A stretch of DNA of 64,000 nucleotides from Geomonas propionica (lineage in GTDB: Bacteria; Desulfobacterota; Desulfuromonadia; Geobacterales; Geobacteraceae). A program made the position numbers and the translations under genes. The stretch covers positions 1 through 64,000 of the forward strand of contig NZ_JAEMHK010000013.1 in NCBI RefSeq assembly GCF_016458235.1, read 5' to 3'. This document shows positions 47,955 to 56,238 of the stretch, piece after piece (the stretch's first letter is position 1; each line of letters opens with the position of its first letter). The notes below the pieces were generated by a model. It was not told the DNA's origin. It saw only the letters and a list, made by a program, of their open reading frames with translations, and made no database searches.

Positions 47955-49577
47955 TTGAACCTCATCGTTAACGAGCAGTACAACATCGGCCACATCTGTA
48001 CACGGCAGCAGTGCGACTTGGGCTTCGGCCCGAAGACCGCGCTGCGCTGGGTGTCCGCACATCACGAGAAGACGGATTACAGCTTCGTAGAGCTCGATCG
48101 TGAATCGAATCGATTCGCCAATGTCTTGCAGGGGCTAGGCTTCAGCACCGGGGACATCTTCTTCACCTTTCTCCCCAAGGCTCCTGAGCAGTTCTTCAGC
48201 TTTTTAGGAGGCCTGAAGCTTCAGGTCATCTGCGGTACGCTGTTTTCGAGTTTCGGCGAGGATGCCATCCTGGACCGCCTGGGCGATGCCGGTGCCAAAG
48301 GGATCGTGACCAAGAAGAGTCTAGTTAAGAAAATCCTCCGCGTGCGCGACCAACTCCCAAAGTTGCAGTACATCATTGTCACCGACATAGAGGAACATCA
48401 ATCGGCGGACATCCTGAGCTTCTGGCAGCTCATGCGCGACGCGTCCACTGATTTTATCGCCCCCCTTACTTCGGCGGACACCCCCTCGGTGCTGCACTAT
48501 ACCTCCGGATCTACCGGGAAACCGAAAGGGGTGCTGCACGTTCACGGCAGTGTCCTGCATCAAAGTGCTACCGCTGTGCAAGTGCTGACACTCTGTGACA
48601 GCGACGTCTACTGGTGCACAGCTGATCAGGGCTGGGTGACGGGAACCTCCTACGGCATCATCGCTCCGTGGACTCTCGGGGTGACACAGCTCCACTACGG
48701 CGGCGGGTACAACGCGAAAACGTGGTTCGACTTGCTCGAGCAGGAGTCGGTTACCATCTGGTATTCGGCACCAACCGCGCTGCGCATGCTGCTGCAGGAG
48801 GATGATGATGTCTTCAGCGGATGCGACCTGAGCCAACTGCGTCATATCTTCAGCGTGGGTGAGCCGCTGAACCCCGAAGTCATCGCATGGGCGGAGCGGG
48901 TGCTGGGGCACACGGTTTACGACACCTGGTTCCAGACCGAGACCGGGGGGATCATGATCAGCAACCGCCCCGGCGTCACCGTTCGGCCGGGCTCGATGGG
49001 GATACCGGTGGCGGGCGTAGAGGCCGCCATAATAACTGACGATGGTACCGTTTTAGGGGATGGGGAGCAGGGCAACCTCTGCCTGAAGCCGGGATGGCCC
49101 TCGATGTTTGTCACCTACCTCAACAATACCGCCGTCTACGGACAGAAATTCCGCAGCGGGTACTACTTTACCGGGGATACTGCCCTACGTGACCAAGACG
49201 GTTACTACTGGTTCAAGGGGCGCAGTGACGACGTTATCAACACCGCCGGGCATTTAATCAGCCCCTTCGAGATCGAAAGCGCCTTACTGGAGATAGACGA
49301 GGTTGCCGAATCCGGAGTGATTGGTGCTCCTGACGACCTTTTGTATGAGAAGGTGGTTGCCTTTGTCTGCTTGCACTCGCGCTTCGAATACTCGAAACAG
49401 TTGGAGCTTAAGATCAGACTCCACGTCAGCAACAAGGCTTCATCGATCGCCACACCGCAAGAGATCATCGTGGTAGATAGCATCCCGAAAAACAAAAGCG
49501 GCAAAATCATGCGCCGCGTTTTGAAGGCTCTTTACCTTGGTGAGGACGCGGGTGATATTTCCACACTGGAGACATGA
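47955..49577 (+). CDS. AMP-forming acyl ligase, acetyl-CoA-synthetase-like
   Basis: This is a 540-aa ANL-superfamily adenylating enzyme. It has the P-loop YTSGSTGKPKG (about 182-192), the Acs-type core YWCTADQGWVTGTSYGIIAP, the motif YDTWFQTETGG (about 322-332), hinge region YWFKGRSDDVI and catalytic Lys in PKNKSGKIMRR (about 517). It lacks the long N-terminal lobe of true acetyl-CoA synthetase. The second Trp of the Acs acetate pocket is Phe here, so an acyl group larger than acetate is possible. One base separates it from a carrier protein gene, then an MBOAT and an SGNH-like gene, so it probably loads that carrier rather than CoA. Codon use is less GC-biased than in the lpx genes. It starts at TTG 47955 after AAGAAGGAGG. 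Confidence 0.85.
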   Translation: MNLIVNEQYNIGHICTRQQCDLGFGPKTALRWVSAHHEKTDYSFVELDRESNRFANVLQGLGFSTGDIFFTFLPKAPEQFFSFLGGLKLQVICGTLFSSFGEDAILDRLGDAGAKGIVTKKSLVKKILRVRDQLPKLQYIIVTDIEEHQSADILSFWQLMRDASTDFIAPLTSADTPSVLHYTSGSTGKPKGVLHVHGSVLHQSATAVQVLTLCDSDVYWCTADQGWVTGTSYGIIAPWTLGVTQLHYGGGYNAKTWFDLLEQESVTIWYSAPTALRMLLQEDDDVFSGCDLSQLRHIFSVGEPLNPEVIAWAERVLGHTVYDTWFQTETGGIMISNRPGVTVRPGSMGIPVAGVEAAIITDDGTVLGDGEQGNLCLKPGWPSMFVTYLNNTAVYGQKFRSGYYFTGDTALRDQDGYYWFKGRSDDVINTAGHLISPFEIESALLEIDEVAESGVIGAPDDLLYEKVVAFVCLHSRFEYSKQLELKIRLHVSNKASSIATPQEIIVVDSIPKNKSGKIMRRVLKALYLGEDAGDISTLET

Positions 49578-49578
49578 A

Positions 49579-49812
49579 ATGGAATTGCAAGAGAGACTGA
49601 ACGAGGTTTTTTGCCAGGTATTCGATGATGAAGACATCCGCATCGCCCCCGAGATGACCGCCGATGACGTCGACGGTTGGGATTCCCTGTCCCACGTGAA
49701 CCTCATCGTCGCCGTGGAAAGCACCTTCGGAATCCGGTTCACCCACAAAGAGGTGCTCACCTTCAAGAACATCGGCGACCTGATGAACTGCATAGCCGCG
49801 AAGGTGCAGTAA
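49579..49812 (+). CDS. Acyl carrier protein of the acylation cassette
   Basis: This 77-aa carrier protein has the phosphopantetheine site DGWDSLSH (Ser36), followed by the typical helix III region NLIVAVESTFGIRF. It is more DltC-like in length and motif (GWDSL) than the fatty-acid ACP (usually GADSLD). It lies between the ligase gene (1-bp gap) and the MBOAT gene (5-bp gap). It is predicted to be the acyl acceptor of the upstream ligase and the donor for the MBOAT enzyme. Confidence 0.88.
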   Translation: MELQERLNEVFCQVFDDEDIRIAPEMTADDVDGWDSLSHVNLIVAVESTFGIRFTHKEVLTFKNIGDLMNCIAAKVQ

Positions 49813-49817
49813 GCTCG

Positions 49818-51269
49818 ATGCCGTTCAATTCACTGCATTATTTTATTTTCCTGCCCATCGTCTATCTCGTCTTCTATCTGGCGGGGGACCGGGCGCGCTG
49901 GGGCGTGCTGCTGGCGGCCAGTTTCGGGTTCTACTGCGCCCTCAAGGTGCCGTACCTGCCGGTGGTGTTAACGCTGGTGACGCTGACCACCTATTGCTTT
50001 GGCATCTGGCTGCACAAGGCGCAAGGAACGCGGGCAAAGCTCGCCGTCCTTTGGGGCGGGATCGCCTCTAACGTCCTGGTGCTGGTGCTGATGAAGTACC
50101 TGCCGTTTTTCTCCGAGAACCTAGGCGGGCTCTGCCGCCTGCTCTCCCTCCAGGTGGAAGTACCGACGGTCCGGGCGTTCGTCGCCATCGGGGTCTCTTA
50201 CTTCGTCTTCCAGGCTATCTCTTACCTGATCGACATTTATTTCGAAGTGGAGGAGCCCGAGCCGCACCTCGGGTATTTCGCTCTCTACCTCTCCTTCTTC
50301 CCCAAGCTGCTGCAGGGGCCGATCGAGCGCGCGGGCGACCTGCTGCCGCAACTGAAGACCCCGTACCGCTTCGACTACGACAACATGCGCTACGGCATGC
50401 TACTTTTCGCCTGGGGCCTGTTCAAGAAGGTGGTCCTCGCGGACCGGCTCGGCATTTACGCCGACGCCGTCTATAACGACGTCCACGCCGCGACCGGCCT
50501 GCAACTGCTGCTCGGCACCTACGCCTACGCCTTCCAGATCTTCATGGACTTTTCGGGCTATACCGACATGGCGCTCGGGACGGCGCGGCTATTCAACATC
50601 AACCTGACCCAGAACTTCAACAGCCCCTACCTCGCCACATCGGTGGCCGACTTCTGGCGCCGCTGGCATATCAGCTTCTCGCGCTGGATCCTCGATTACA
50701 TCTTCAAGCCGCTGCAGATGCAGTGGCGCGACTGGAGAACCTGGGGCACCGCCGCGGCGCTGGTCGTCGCCTTCCTGGTCTCAGGGATCTGGCATGGCGC
50801 GAGCTGGGGCTTTGTCATATGGGGCGGCCTGCACGGGCTCTACATGGCCTGCTCCGTCTTTTATAAGCCGTACCAGAAGAAAATCTACCAGTCGCTCGGC
50901 ATCCAGAAGAGCCGATACCTGAAGTACTGGCAGATGCTGGTCACCTTCCACCTGGTCTGCTTCGCCTGGGTTTTCTTCCGGGTCAATAGCCTGGGCGACG
51001 CCTTGTATATCTGCCGGTTCCCGTTCGAGAGGGCGGGGAGGGGGCTGCACAACGTTTTGGTGCACGGCTTTGACACCGAGGATGCCCGGCTGGTGTTGAT
51101 CGCCGGCGCTCTGGTCGCTCTCTGCGGCACCCTGGCGCGTAACGAGAGGGTCTTGTCGGCCTGGAACCGTCATGGCGCGCTCAGGTGGCTCTCCTACAAC
51201 GCGTTGCTGCTCGCGCTCATCTTCCTGGGAACGAAATCCCAGGCCAGCTTCATCTACTTCAACTTCTAA
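49818..51269 (+). CDS. MBOAT-family membrane-bound O-acyltransferase (DltB/AlgI-like)
   Basis: This is a 483-aa polytopic membrane protein of about 11-12 TM segments. The MBOAT core is present: ALYLSFFPKLLQGPIERAGDLLPQ, FMDFSGYTDMALGTARLFNI, SVADFWRRWHISFSRWI (the conserved WRRWHIS) and the catalytic His region VSGIWHGASWGFVIWGGLHG. Family members (DltB, AlgI, PatA) move acyl groups across the membrane to cell-surface polymers. ATG 49818 fits the family start MPFNSLHYFIFLPIV. Its place after a carrier protein suggests DltB-like chemistry. Confidence 0.93.
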   Translation: MPFNSLHYFIFLPIVYLVFYLAGDRARWGVLLAASFGFYCALKVPYLPVVLTLVTLTTYCFGIWLHKAQGTRAKLAVLWGGIASNVLVLVLMKYLPFFSENLGGLCRLLSLQVEVPTVRAFVAIGVSYFVFQAISYLIDIYFEVEEPEPHLGYFALYLSFFPKLLQGPIERAGDLLPQLKTPYRFDYDNMRYGMLLFAWGLFKKVVLADRLGIYADAVYNDVHAATGLQLLLGTYAYAFQIFMDFSGYTDMALGTARLFNINLTQNFNSPYLATSVADFWRRWHISFSRWILDYIFKPLQMQWRDWRTWGTAAALVVAFLVSGIWHGASWGFVIWGGLHGLYMACSVFYKPYQKKIYQSLGIQKSRYLKYWQMLVTFHLVCFAWVFFRVNSLGDALYICRFPFERAGRGLHNVLVHGFDTEDARLVLIAGALVALCGTLARNERVLSAWNRHGALRWLSYNALLLALIFLGTKSQASFIYFNF

Positions 51270-51282
51270 AGCAAAGGCTTCG

Positions 51283-52464
51283 ATGGAAAAGCTGCTCAAG
51301 AAAATAGCACTGCTTGCGATACCCTACGCCCTGTACCTGGCGCTCCCGTTCTGGCTTCTGGTCGGCAGCGGCGAGTTCCGCTTCAACGTCGACGAGATGG
51401 TGCGCAACGCGGTCAGCGGCGTGCCGCAGCAGGTTGGATTCCGCTTCAACGAGTCTCCGTACAAGTACCTGAAACTGAAGACCCTGAGCACCCTGCCGCG
51501 CAGGGACGTGGTCGCCCTTGGTTCCTCCCGGGTGCTGCAGTTTAGGGAAAAGATGTTCGCACCCAGCAGTTTCTATAACGCCGGATACACCGTCACCTCG
51601 GTCCCCCATTTTCTCGCCTTCCTGTCTTCCGTTCCGGAGGATCGGCTGCCGAAGGTTCTCATTGTCGGTTTGGACCAGTGGATGTTCAACAAGAGGTGTG
51701 AAGCCCTGGACGGCAAAGCAGCCAAGATCGATTTCACCAGCTATAAGCAGATGGATATCGCCTCCGTCTTAACAGCGTCGCACAAGATCTACAAGAAGGT
51801 CTTTGACGGCACGGTCGCACTGGACCAGGTCGTTGCTGCGGGCCGTCCGGGTGCCTGCGCTATCGGCGCTGGGGGAGCGTCATTGCGTAACGTCGGCTTC
51901 AACGCCTTCGCCAACAAGACCGGCTTTCTCAACGACGGCAGCATGCACTACGGCGGCCAAATAGAGAAGCTGCTGGCGGGTGACAAATCCGCGGACGATT
52001 ATCGTTTCGAAAGCACCCTGAAGAAGATCGACAAGGGGGATACCAAGTTCAGCCACGGCGACCACGCCGATGCCGAGGCGGTGCGTCAACTGAAACCGTT
52101 CCTCGACTTCTGCGCGCAAAAGAAGATCCACGTGGTGGCTTTTTTGCCGCCGTTTTCCGACACTGCTTATCGCAGGATGCAGGAGAGCGGGAAATTCCAA
52201 TACCTGAAGGAACTCTCGCCCATGCTGGCGCCGGTGTTTCGCGACTACGGCTACGAGTTCTACGACTTCAGCAGCGTCAGCGCCGCCGGGTCAAGCGACC
52301 TCGAGGCGATAGACGGCTTTCACGGCAGCGAATCGGTCTACCTCAACATGTTGCTCCGGATGCTCGAGACGGGGTCCGCCTTGAACCGCTTCTGCGACGT
52401 TGCCGCCTTGCGTGAGGCCGCTGCGCACAAGAAGAATCGGTACCTCGTGTACGACATGTACTGA
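51283..52464 (+). CDS. Membrane-anchored SGNH/DltD-like protein
   Basis: This is a 393-aa protein with one N-terminal TM segment (IALLAIPYALYLALPFWLLV) and a periplasmic domain. A candidate Ser is in ALGSSRVLQF (GSS, Ser81/Ser82) and a candidate DxxH pair is in IDGFHGSE (Asp344, His347). The same Ser-Asp-His plan is used by DltD and AlgX-type SGNH enzymes. The overall sequence is not an obvious DltD. Being the last gene of the cassette behind MBOAT, it likely takes part in the final transfer. An operon-end terminator lies at 52572-52603. Confidence 0.8.
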   Translation: MEKLLKKIALLAIPYALYLALPFWLLVGSGEFRFNVDEMVRNAVSGVPQQVGFRFNESPYKYLKLKTLSTLPRRDVVALGSSRVLQFREKMFAPSSFYNAGYTVTSVPHFLAFLSSVPEDRLPKVLIVGLDQWMFNKRCEALDGKAAKIDFTSYKQMDIASVLTASHKIYKKVFDGTVALDQVVAAGRPGACAIGAGGASLRNVGFNAFANKTGFLNDGSMHYGGQIEKLLAGDKSADDYRFESTLKKIDKGDTKFSHGDHADAEAVRQLKPFLDFCAQKKIHVVAFLPPFSDTAYRRMQESGKFQYLKELSPMLAPVFRDYGYEFYDFSSVSAAGSSDLEAIDGFHGSESVYLNMLLRMLETGSALNRFCDVAALREAAAHKKNRYLVYDMY

Positions 52465-52571
52465 GGTGTATGGACAGGGTGCGCCGGCGCGGCAGGCGCC
52501 GCCCCGCCGCCTTGGTAGGAAGAAGATGATGCCGCCGTTGTTGCTGCCGTGGCAGGGCCGTGACACAAACC

Positions 52572-52603
52572 GCGAGGGGGATGCTGTCCCTACTCGCTTT
52601 TTT
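52572..52603 (+). terminator. Rho-independent terminator of the acylation cassette
   Basis: The stem GCGAGGGGGA with TCCCTACTCGC (two unpaired bases) and loop TGCTG is followed by TTTTTT. The rest of the 279-bp gap 52465-52743 holds no gene I can support. Confidence 0.75.
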
Positions 52604-52743
52604 GTGGCGTTTCTGCTATGTTGTGCGTTGTTTTGCCCGGACCCCGCCTTGGGCGGTAGGGATTGTCGCAGGTACACGGGCGGCGTGGCGGTTGCTGCTC
52701 CCTGAAATGAATAGTTATCGAAATTATTAAGCGAGGGACGAAC

Positions 52744-53754
52744 GTGTTAAAAAATCGCAGCATTCTGGTTACCGGGGGCACCGGGTCGTTTGGCAAGAAA
52801 TTCGTGGAAACCATTCTCACGGCTTGTCCGGAGATCGAGCGGGTGGTGGTATATTCCCGTGACGAACTGAAGCAGTTCGAGATGTCGCAGCAGTTCTCCC
52901 ACGACAAGTACAAGCAGATCCGCTACTTCATCGGCGACGTGCGCGACCGCGAACGCCTCTCCAAGGCAATGGAAGGGATCGACATCGTCATCCACGCCGC
53001 CGCGCTGAAGCAGGTCCCGGCCTGTGAGTACAACCCGTTCGAAGCGATCAAGACCAACATCCACGGCGCGCAGAATGTAATCGAAGCGGCCATCGAGCGC
53101 GGCGTGAAGCAGGTCGTTGCCCTTTCCACCGACAAGGCCGCCGCCCCGATCAACCTCTACGGCGCCACCAAGCTCTGCTCCGACAAGCTCTTCGTCGCCG
53201 CCAACAACTTCAAGGGCAAGCACGACATCAAGTTCTCCGTGGTCCGTTACGGCAACGTCATGGGGAGCCGCGGTTCCGTGATCCCGTTCTTCATGAACAA
53301 GAGGAGCTCCGGCGTCCTCCCCATCACCGACGAGCGCATGACCCGTTTCAACATCACCCTCGAGGACGGCGTCAAGCTGGTGCTCTACGCGCTGGAGAAC
53401 ATGTGGGGCGGCGAGATCTTCGTGCCCAAGATCCCGAGTTACCGCATCAACGATATCGCCGAGGCGATCGGCCCGAACTGCAAGCGCGAAGTGGTCGGCA
53501 TCCGCCCGGGCGAGAAACTGCACGAAGAGATGATCACCATCACCGACGCCATCTCCACGGTCGAGTTCGAGAAGTACTTCGTCATCCTCCCCTCCATCCC
53601 GCTCTGGGACGTGGACAAGTTCGCCGCCGCCTTCAACGGCAAGCTCTGCCAGGACGGGTTCTGCTACAACTCCGGCACCAACAGCGAATGGCTGGACGTC
53701 GAGGAACTACGTGAGCTGATCAAGGTCCACGTCGACCCCAACTTCACCTACTAG
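52744..53754 (+). CDS. pseB: UDP-N-acetylglucosamine 4,6-dehydratase (inverting)
   Basis: PseB starts CMP-pseudaminic acid synthesis from UDP-GlcNAc. The 336-aa short-chain dehydrogenase has the NAD-binding TGGTGSFGKKF and the signature HAAALKQVPACEYNPFEAIK. It continues with catalytic STDKAAAPINLYGATKL (the TDK...Y..K set), RYGNVMGSRGSVIP and FNITLEDGV. It starts at GTG 52744 after GAGGGACG. It heads the nonulosonic acid gene run; codon use is host-like. Confidence 0.95.
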   Translation: MLKNRSILVTGGTGSFGKKFVETILTACPEIERVVVYSRDELKQFEMSQQFSHDKYKQIRYFIGDVRDRERLSKAMEGIDIVIHAAALKQVPACEYNPFEAIKTNIHGAQNVIEAAIERGVKQVVALSTDKAAAPINLYGATKLCSDKLFVAANNFKGKHDIKFSVVRYGNVMGSRGSVIPFFMNKRSSGVLPITDERMTRFNITLEDGVKLVLYALENMWGGEIFVPKIPSYRINDIAEAIGPNCKREVVGIRPGEKLHEEMITITDAISTVEFEKYFVILPSIPLWDVDKFAAAFNGKLCQDGFCYNSGTNSEWLDVEELRELIKVHVDPNFTY

Positions 53755-53764
53755 GAGGCCGGTT

Positions 53765-54934
53765 GTGAAACAGGCACCGATTCCCTACGGTCGGCAGTCC
53801 ATCTCCGAGGCCGACATCCAGGCGGTTGTCGACGTGCTGCGTTCCGACTGGCTCACCCAAGGGCCGTCCATCGAGCAGTTTGAGCAGGCGGTGGCGCAGT
53901 ATTGCGGCGCGAAGTACGCGGTGGCCGTCAACAGCGCCACCTCGGCGCTGCACATCGCCTGCCTCGCCGCCGAACTGGGCGAGGGGGACACCCTCTGGAC
54001 CACCCCCAACACCTTCGTCGCCTCGGCCAATTGCGGCCTGTACTGCGGCTCCGGCGTTGACTTCGTTGACATCGACCCGAGGACCTACAACCTCTCCGTG
54101 GCCGAGCTGGAAAAGAAGCTGGTCGTCGCCAAGGCCGCGGGGAAGCTCCCCAAGGTGGTGGTCCCGGTGCACTTCTCCGGCCAGCCCTGCGAGATGGAGC
54201 GGATCGCCGAACTCTCCCGCGAGTACGGTTTCTCCCTCATCGAGGACGCCTCGCACGCCATCGGCGGCAAGTACCAGGGTGAGGCGATCGGCGGCTGCCG
54301 GTTCTCCGACATGACCGTGTTCAGCTTCCATCCGGTGAAGATCATCACCACCGCGGAAGGGGGCATGGTGCTCACCAACCGCAAGGACCTCTACGACCGG
54401 CTGATCCGCCTGAGAAGCCACGGTATCACCCGCGACCCCGCCTTCATGGAATGGGAGAGCGACGGCCCGTGGTACTACCAGCAGATCGAGCTCGGCTTCA
54501 ACTACCGCATCACCGACCTGCAGGCCGCGCTGGGGCTCAGTCAGATGAGCCGCCTGGACGAGTTCGTGGCCTCCCGGCATCGCCTGGCGGCGCGTTACAA
54601 TGAGCTGCTCGCCGAACTCCCGGTGGTCACCCCGTACCAGCACCCGGATTCTTATTCCGGGCTGCACCTCTACGTGATCCGGCTCAAGCTGGACCGGATA
54701 TCCAGGAGTCACCGCGAGGTGTTCGAGGCGCTCAGGTCCCAGGGGATCCTGGTCAACCTGCACTACATCCCGGTGCACACCCAGCCCTACTACCGGCGCC
54801 TGGGCTTTAAGCCGGGCGACTTCCCGGAATCCGAGCGCTACTACGCCGAGGCGATCAGCCTCCCCATGTTCTCCAGCCTCTCCGACGAGCAGCAGGACCG
54901 CGTGGTCGCCGCGCTCAAAGAGGCACTGTCGTGA
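53765..54934 (+). CDS. pseC: UDP-4-amino-4,6-dideoxy-N-acetyl-beta-L-altrosamine transaminase
   Basis: PseC aminates the 4-keto sugar made by PseB. The 389-aa PLP enzyme of the DegT family has the start IPYGRQSISEADIQAVVDVL, the PLP lysine in FSFHPVKIITTAEGGMV and LIEDASHAIGGKY. It is typical of PseC throughout. It starts at GTG 53765 after TAGGAGG, only 10 bp after pseB, and overlaps pseF by 4 bp. Confidence 0.95.
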   Translation: MKQAPIPYGRQSISEADIQAVVDVLRSDWLTQGPSIEQFEQAVAQYCGAKYAVAVNSATSALHIACLAAELGEGDTLWTTPNTFVASANCGLYCGSGVDFVDIDPRTYNLSVAELEKKLVVAKAAGKLPKVVVPVHFSGQPCEMERIAELSREYGFSLIEDASHAIGGKYQGEAIGGCRFSDMTVFSFHPVKIITTAEGGMVLTNRKDLYDRLIRLRSHGITRDPAFMEWESDGPWYYQQIELGFNYRITDLQAALGLSQMSRLDEFVASRHRLAARYNELLAELPVVTPYQHPDSYSGLHLYVIRLKLDRISRSHREVFEALRSQGILVNLHYIPVHTQPYYRRLGFKPGDFPESERYYAEAISLPMFSSLSDEQQDRVVAALKEALS

Positions 54935-55623
54935 ACGTCGCCATCATCCCGGCCCGGGGCGGCAGCAAGCGCATCCCCCGCAAGAACATCAAGGAGTTCT
55001 GCGGCAAGCCGATGATCGCCTGGTCCATCGAGGCGGCGCTTCAAAGCGGCTGCTTCAGCCGGGTGCTCGTTTCCACCGACGACGCCGAGATCGCCGAGGT
55101 GGCCCGCACGTTCGGGGCTGAGGTTCCCTTCCTGCGCCCCGCGGAGCTCTCCGACGACCACACCGGCACTATCCCCGTCATCCGTCACGCCGTGGAGTGG
55201 GTGGCCAACGAGGGGGAGCGCCCCGAGTACGCCTGCTGCATCTACGCCACCGCCCCCTTCGTAACATCGGCCGATCTCAGGCGCGGGCTCGACCTGATCA
55301 CCGAAGCCGGCTGCTCCTACGCCTTCTCGGTGACGAGTTACCCTTTTCCGATCCAGCGCGCCATCCGGATCGACGGCAACGGCCGGGTCGGGATGTTCGA
55401 TCCCGCCCAGTTCTCCACCCGCTCCCAAGACCTCGAGGAGGCCTTCCACGATGCGGGGCAGTTCTACTGGGGGAGCGCCGAGGCCTGGATCGCGGAGGAG
55501 AAGATCTTCTCGGAAAAGGCGGCCCCCGTCCTTTTGCCGCGCCACCAGGTCCAGGACATCGATACCCTGGAGGACTGGCATCGGGCGGAGCTGATGTTCC
55601 GAGCTTGGCGGGAACAGGCCTAA
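54931..55623 (+). CDS. pseF: Pseudaminic acid cytidylyltransferase
   Basis: PseF activates the nonulosonate as CMP sugar. The 230-aa protein has the CMP-sugar synthetase motif AIIPARGGSKRIPRKNIK, the PseF pattern TRSQDLEEAFHDAGQFYWGS and the C-terminal DIDTLEDWHRAELMF. It is translationally coupled to pseC by ATGA-type overlap. Its presence argues for a pseudaminic-type rather than legionaminic end product. Confidence 0.95.
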   Translation: MNVAIIPARGGSKRIPRKNIKEFCGKPMIAWSIEAALQSGCFSRVLVSTDDAEIAEVARTFGAEVPFLRPAELSDDHTGTIPVIRHAVEWVANEGERPEYACCIYATAPFVTSADLRRGLDLITEAGCSYAFSVTSYPFPIQRAIRIDGNGRVGMFDPAQFSTRSQDLEEAFHDAGQFYWGSAEAWIAEEKIFSEKAAPVLLPRHQVQDIDTLEDWHRAELMFRAWREQA

Positions 55624-55679
55624 AAACCTCAGTCGGGGAGCCACCCGCGGGATGTTCCACTGGCGAATACGAGAGGCTT

Positions 55680-56231
55680 ATGATACAGCGCAAAAATTGT
55701 CTGCTGCGAAGGATTGAAGAGCGTGACCTTGAAATGGTGCTCCGTTGGCGAAACTCTGACCGCATCAGACACAACATGTACACCGATCACGTTATAACGC
55801 TGCAGGAGCATAAAGCTTGGTTTGAAAAAACAAAACAAACTGACGGAGCGTTACATTTGGTTTTCGAGTTAGAAAACCGCCCCATCGGGCTTGTTTATTA
55901 TGTGGGGATCGATAGGCACAACGGCAGGGCAGAGTGGGGGTTCTACCTCGGGGTGGAAGATGCCCCGCGTGGGAGCGGCAGTGCTTTGGGTGTGCTCGGT
56001 GTGGAATTCGCCTTCATGGAACTTAAACTGAGGAAGCTTTGCGGAGAAGTCCTTGGCTATAACGAGGCTAGTCTTCGCTTTCATAGAAAGCTCGGTTTTT
56101 GCGAGGAGGGTAGGCTGGTCAGACATGTCGAGAAGCACGGCGAGTATCACGACGTTGTCTTGTTCGCACTGTTTGAGGAAGATTGGCAGAAGAACCGGAA
56201 GGCATTGGAAGAGTTGGCTTTTCACGAATAG
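55680..56231 (+). CDS. pseH: GNAT-family N-acetyltransferase, PseH-type
   Basis: PseH acetylates the 4-amino group of the PseC product. The 183-aa GNAT protein has LRRIEERDLEMVLRWRNSDRI at the start (the PseH/RimJ pattern) and the acetyl-CoA loop near DAPRGSGSALGVLG. It ends with LGYNEASLRFHRKLGFCEEG. The base composition is visibly more AT-rich than in pseB-C-F, a sign of separate origin. The gene stands 56 bp after pseF, with GAGAGG upstream. Confidence 0.85.
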   Translation: MIQRKNCLLRRIEERDLEMVLRWRNSDRIRHNMYTDHVITLQEHKAWFEKTKQTDGALHLVFELENRPIGLVYYVGIDRHNGRAEWGFYLGVEDAPRGSGSALGVLGVEFAFMELKLRKLCGEVLGYNEASLRFHRKLGFCEEGRLVRHVEKHGEYHDVVLFALFEEDWQKNRKALEELAFHE

Positions 56232-56238
56232 ATAACAC

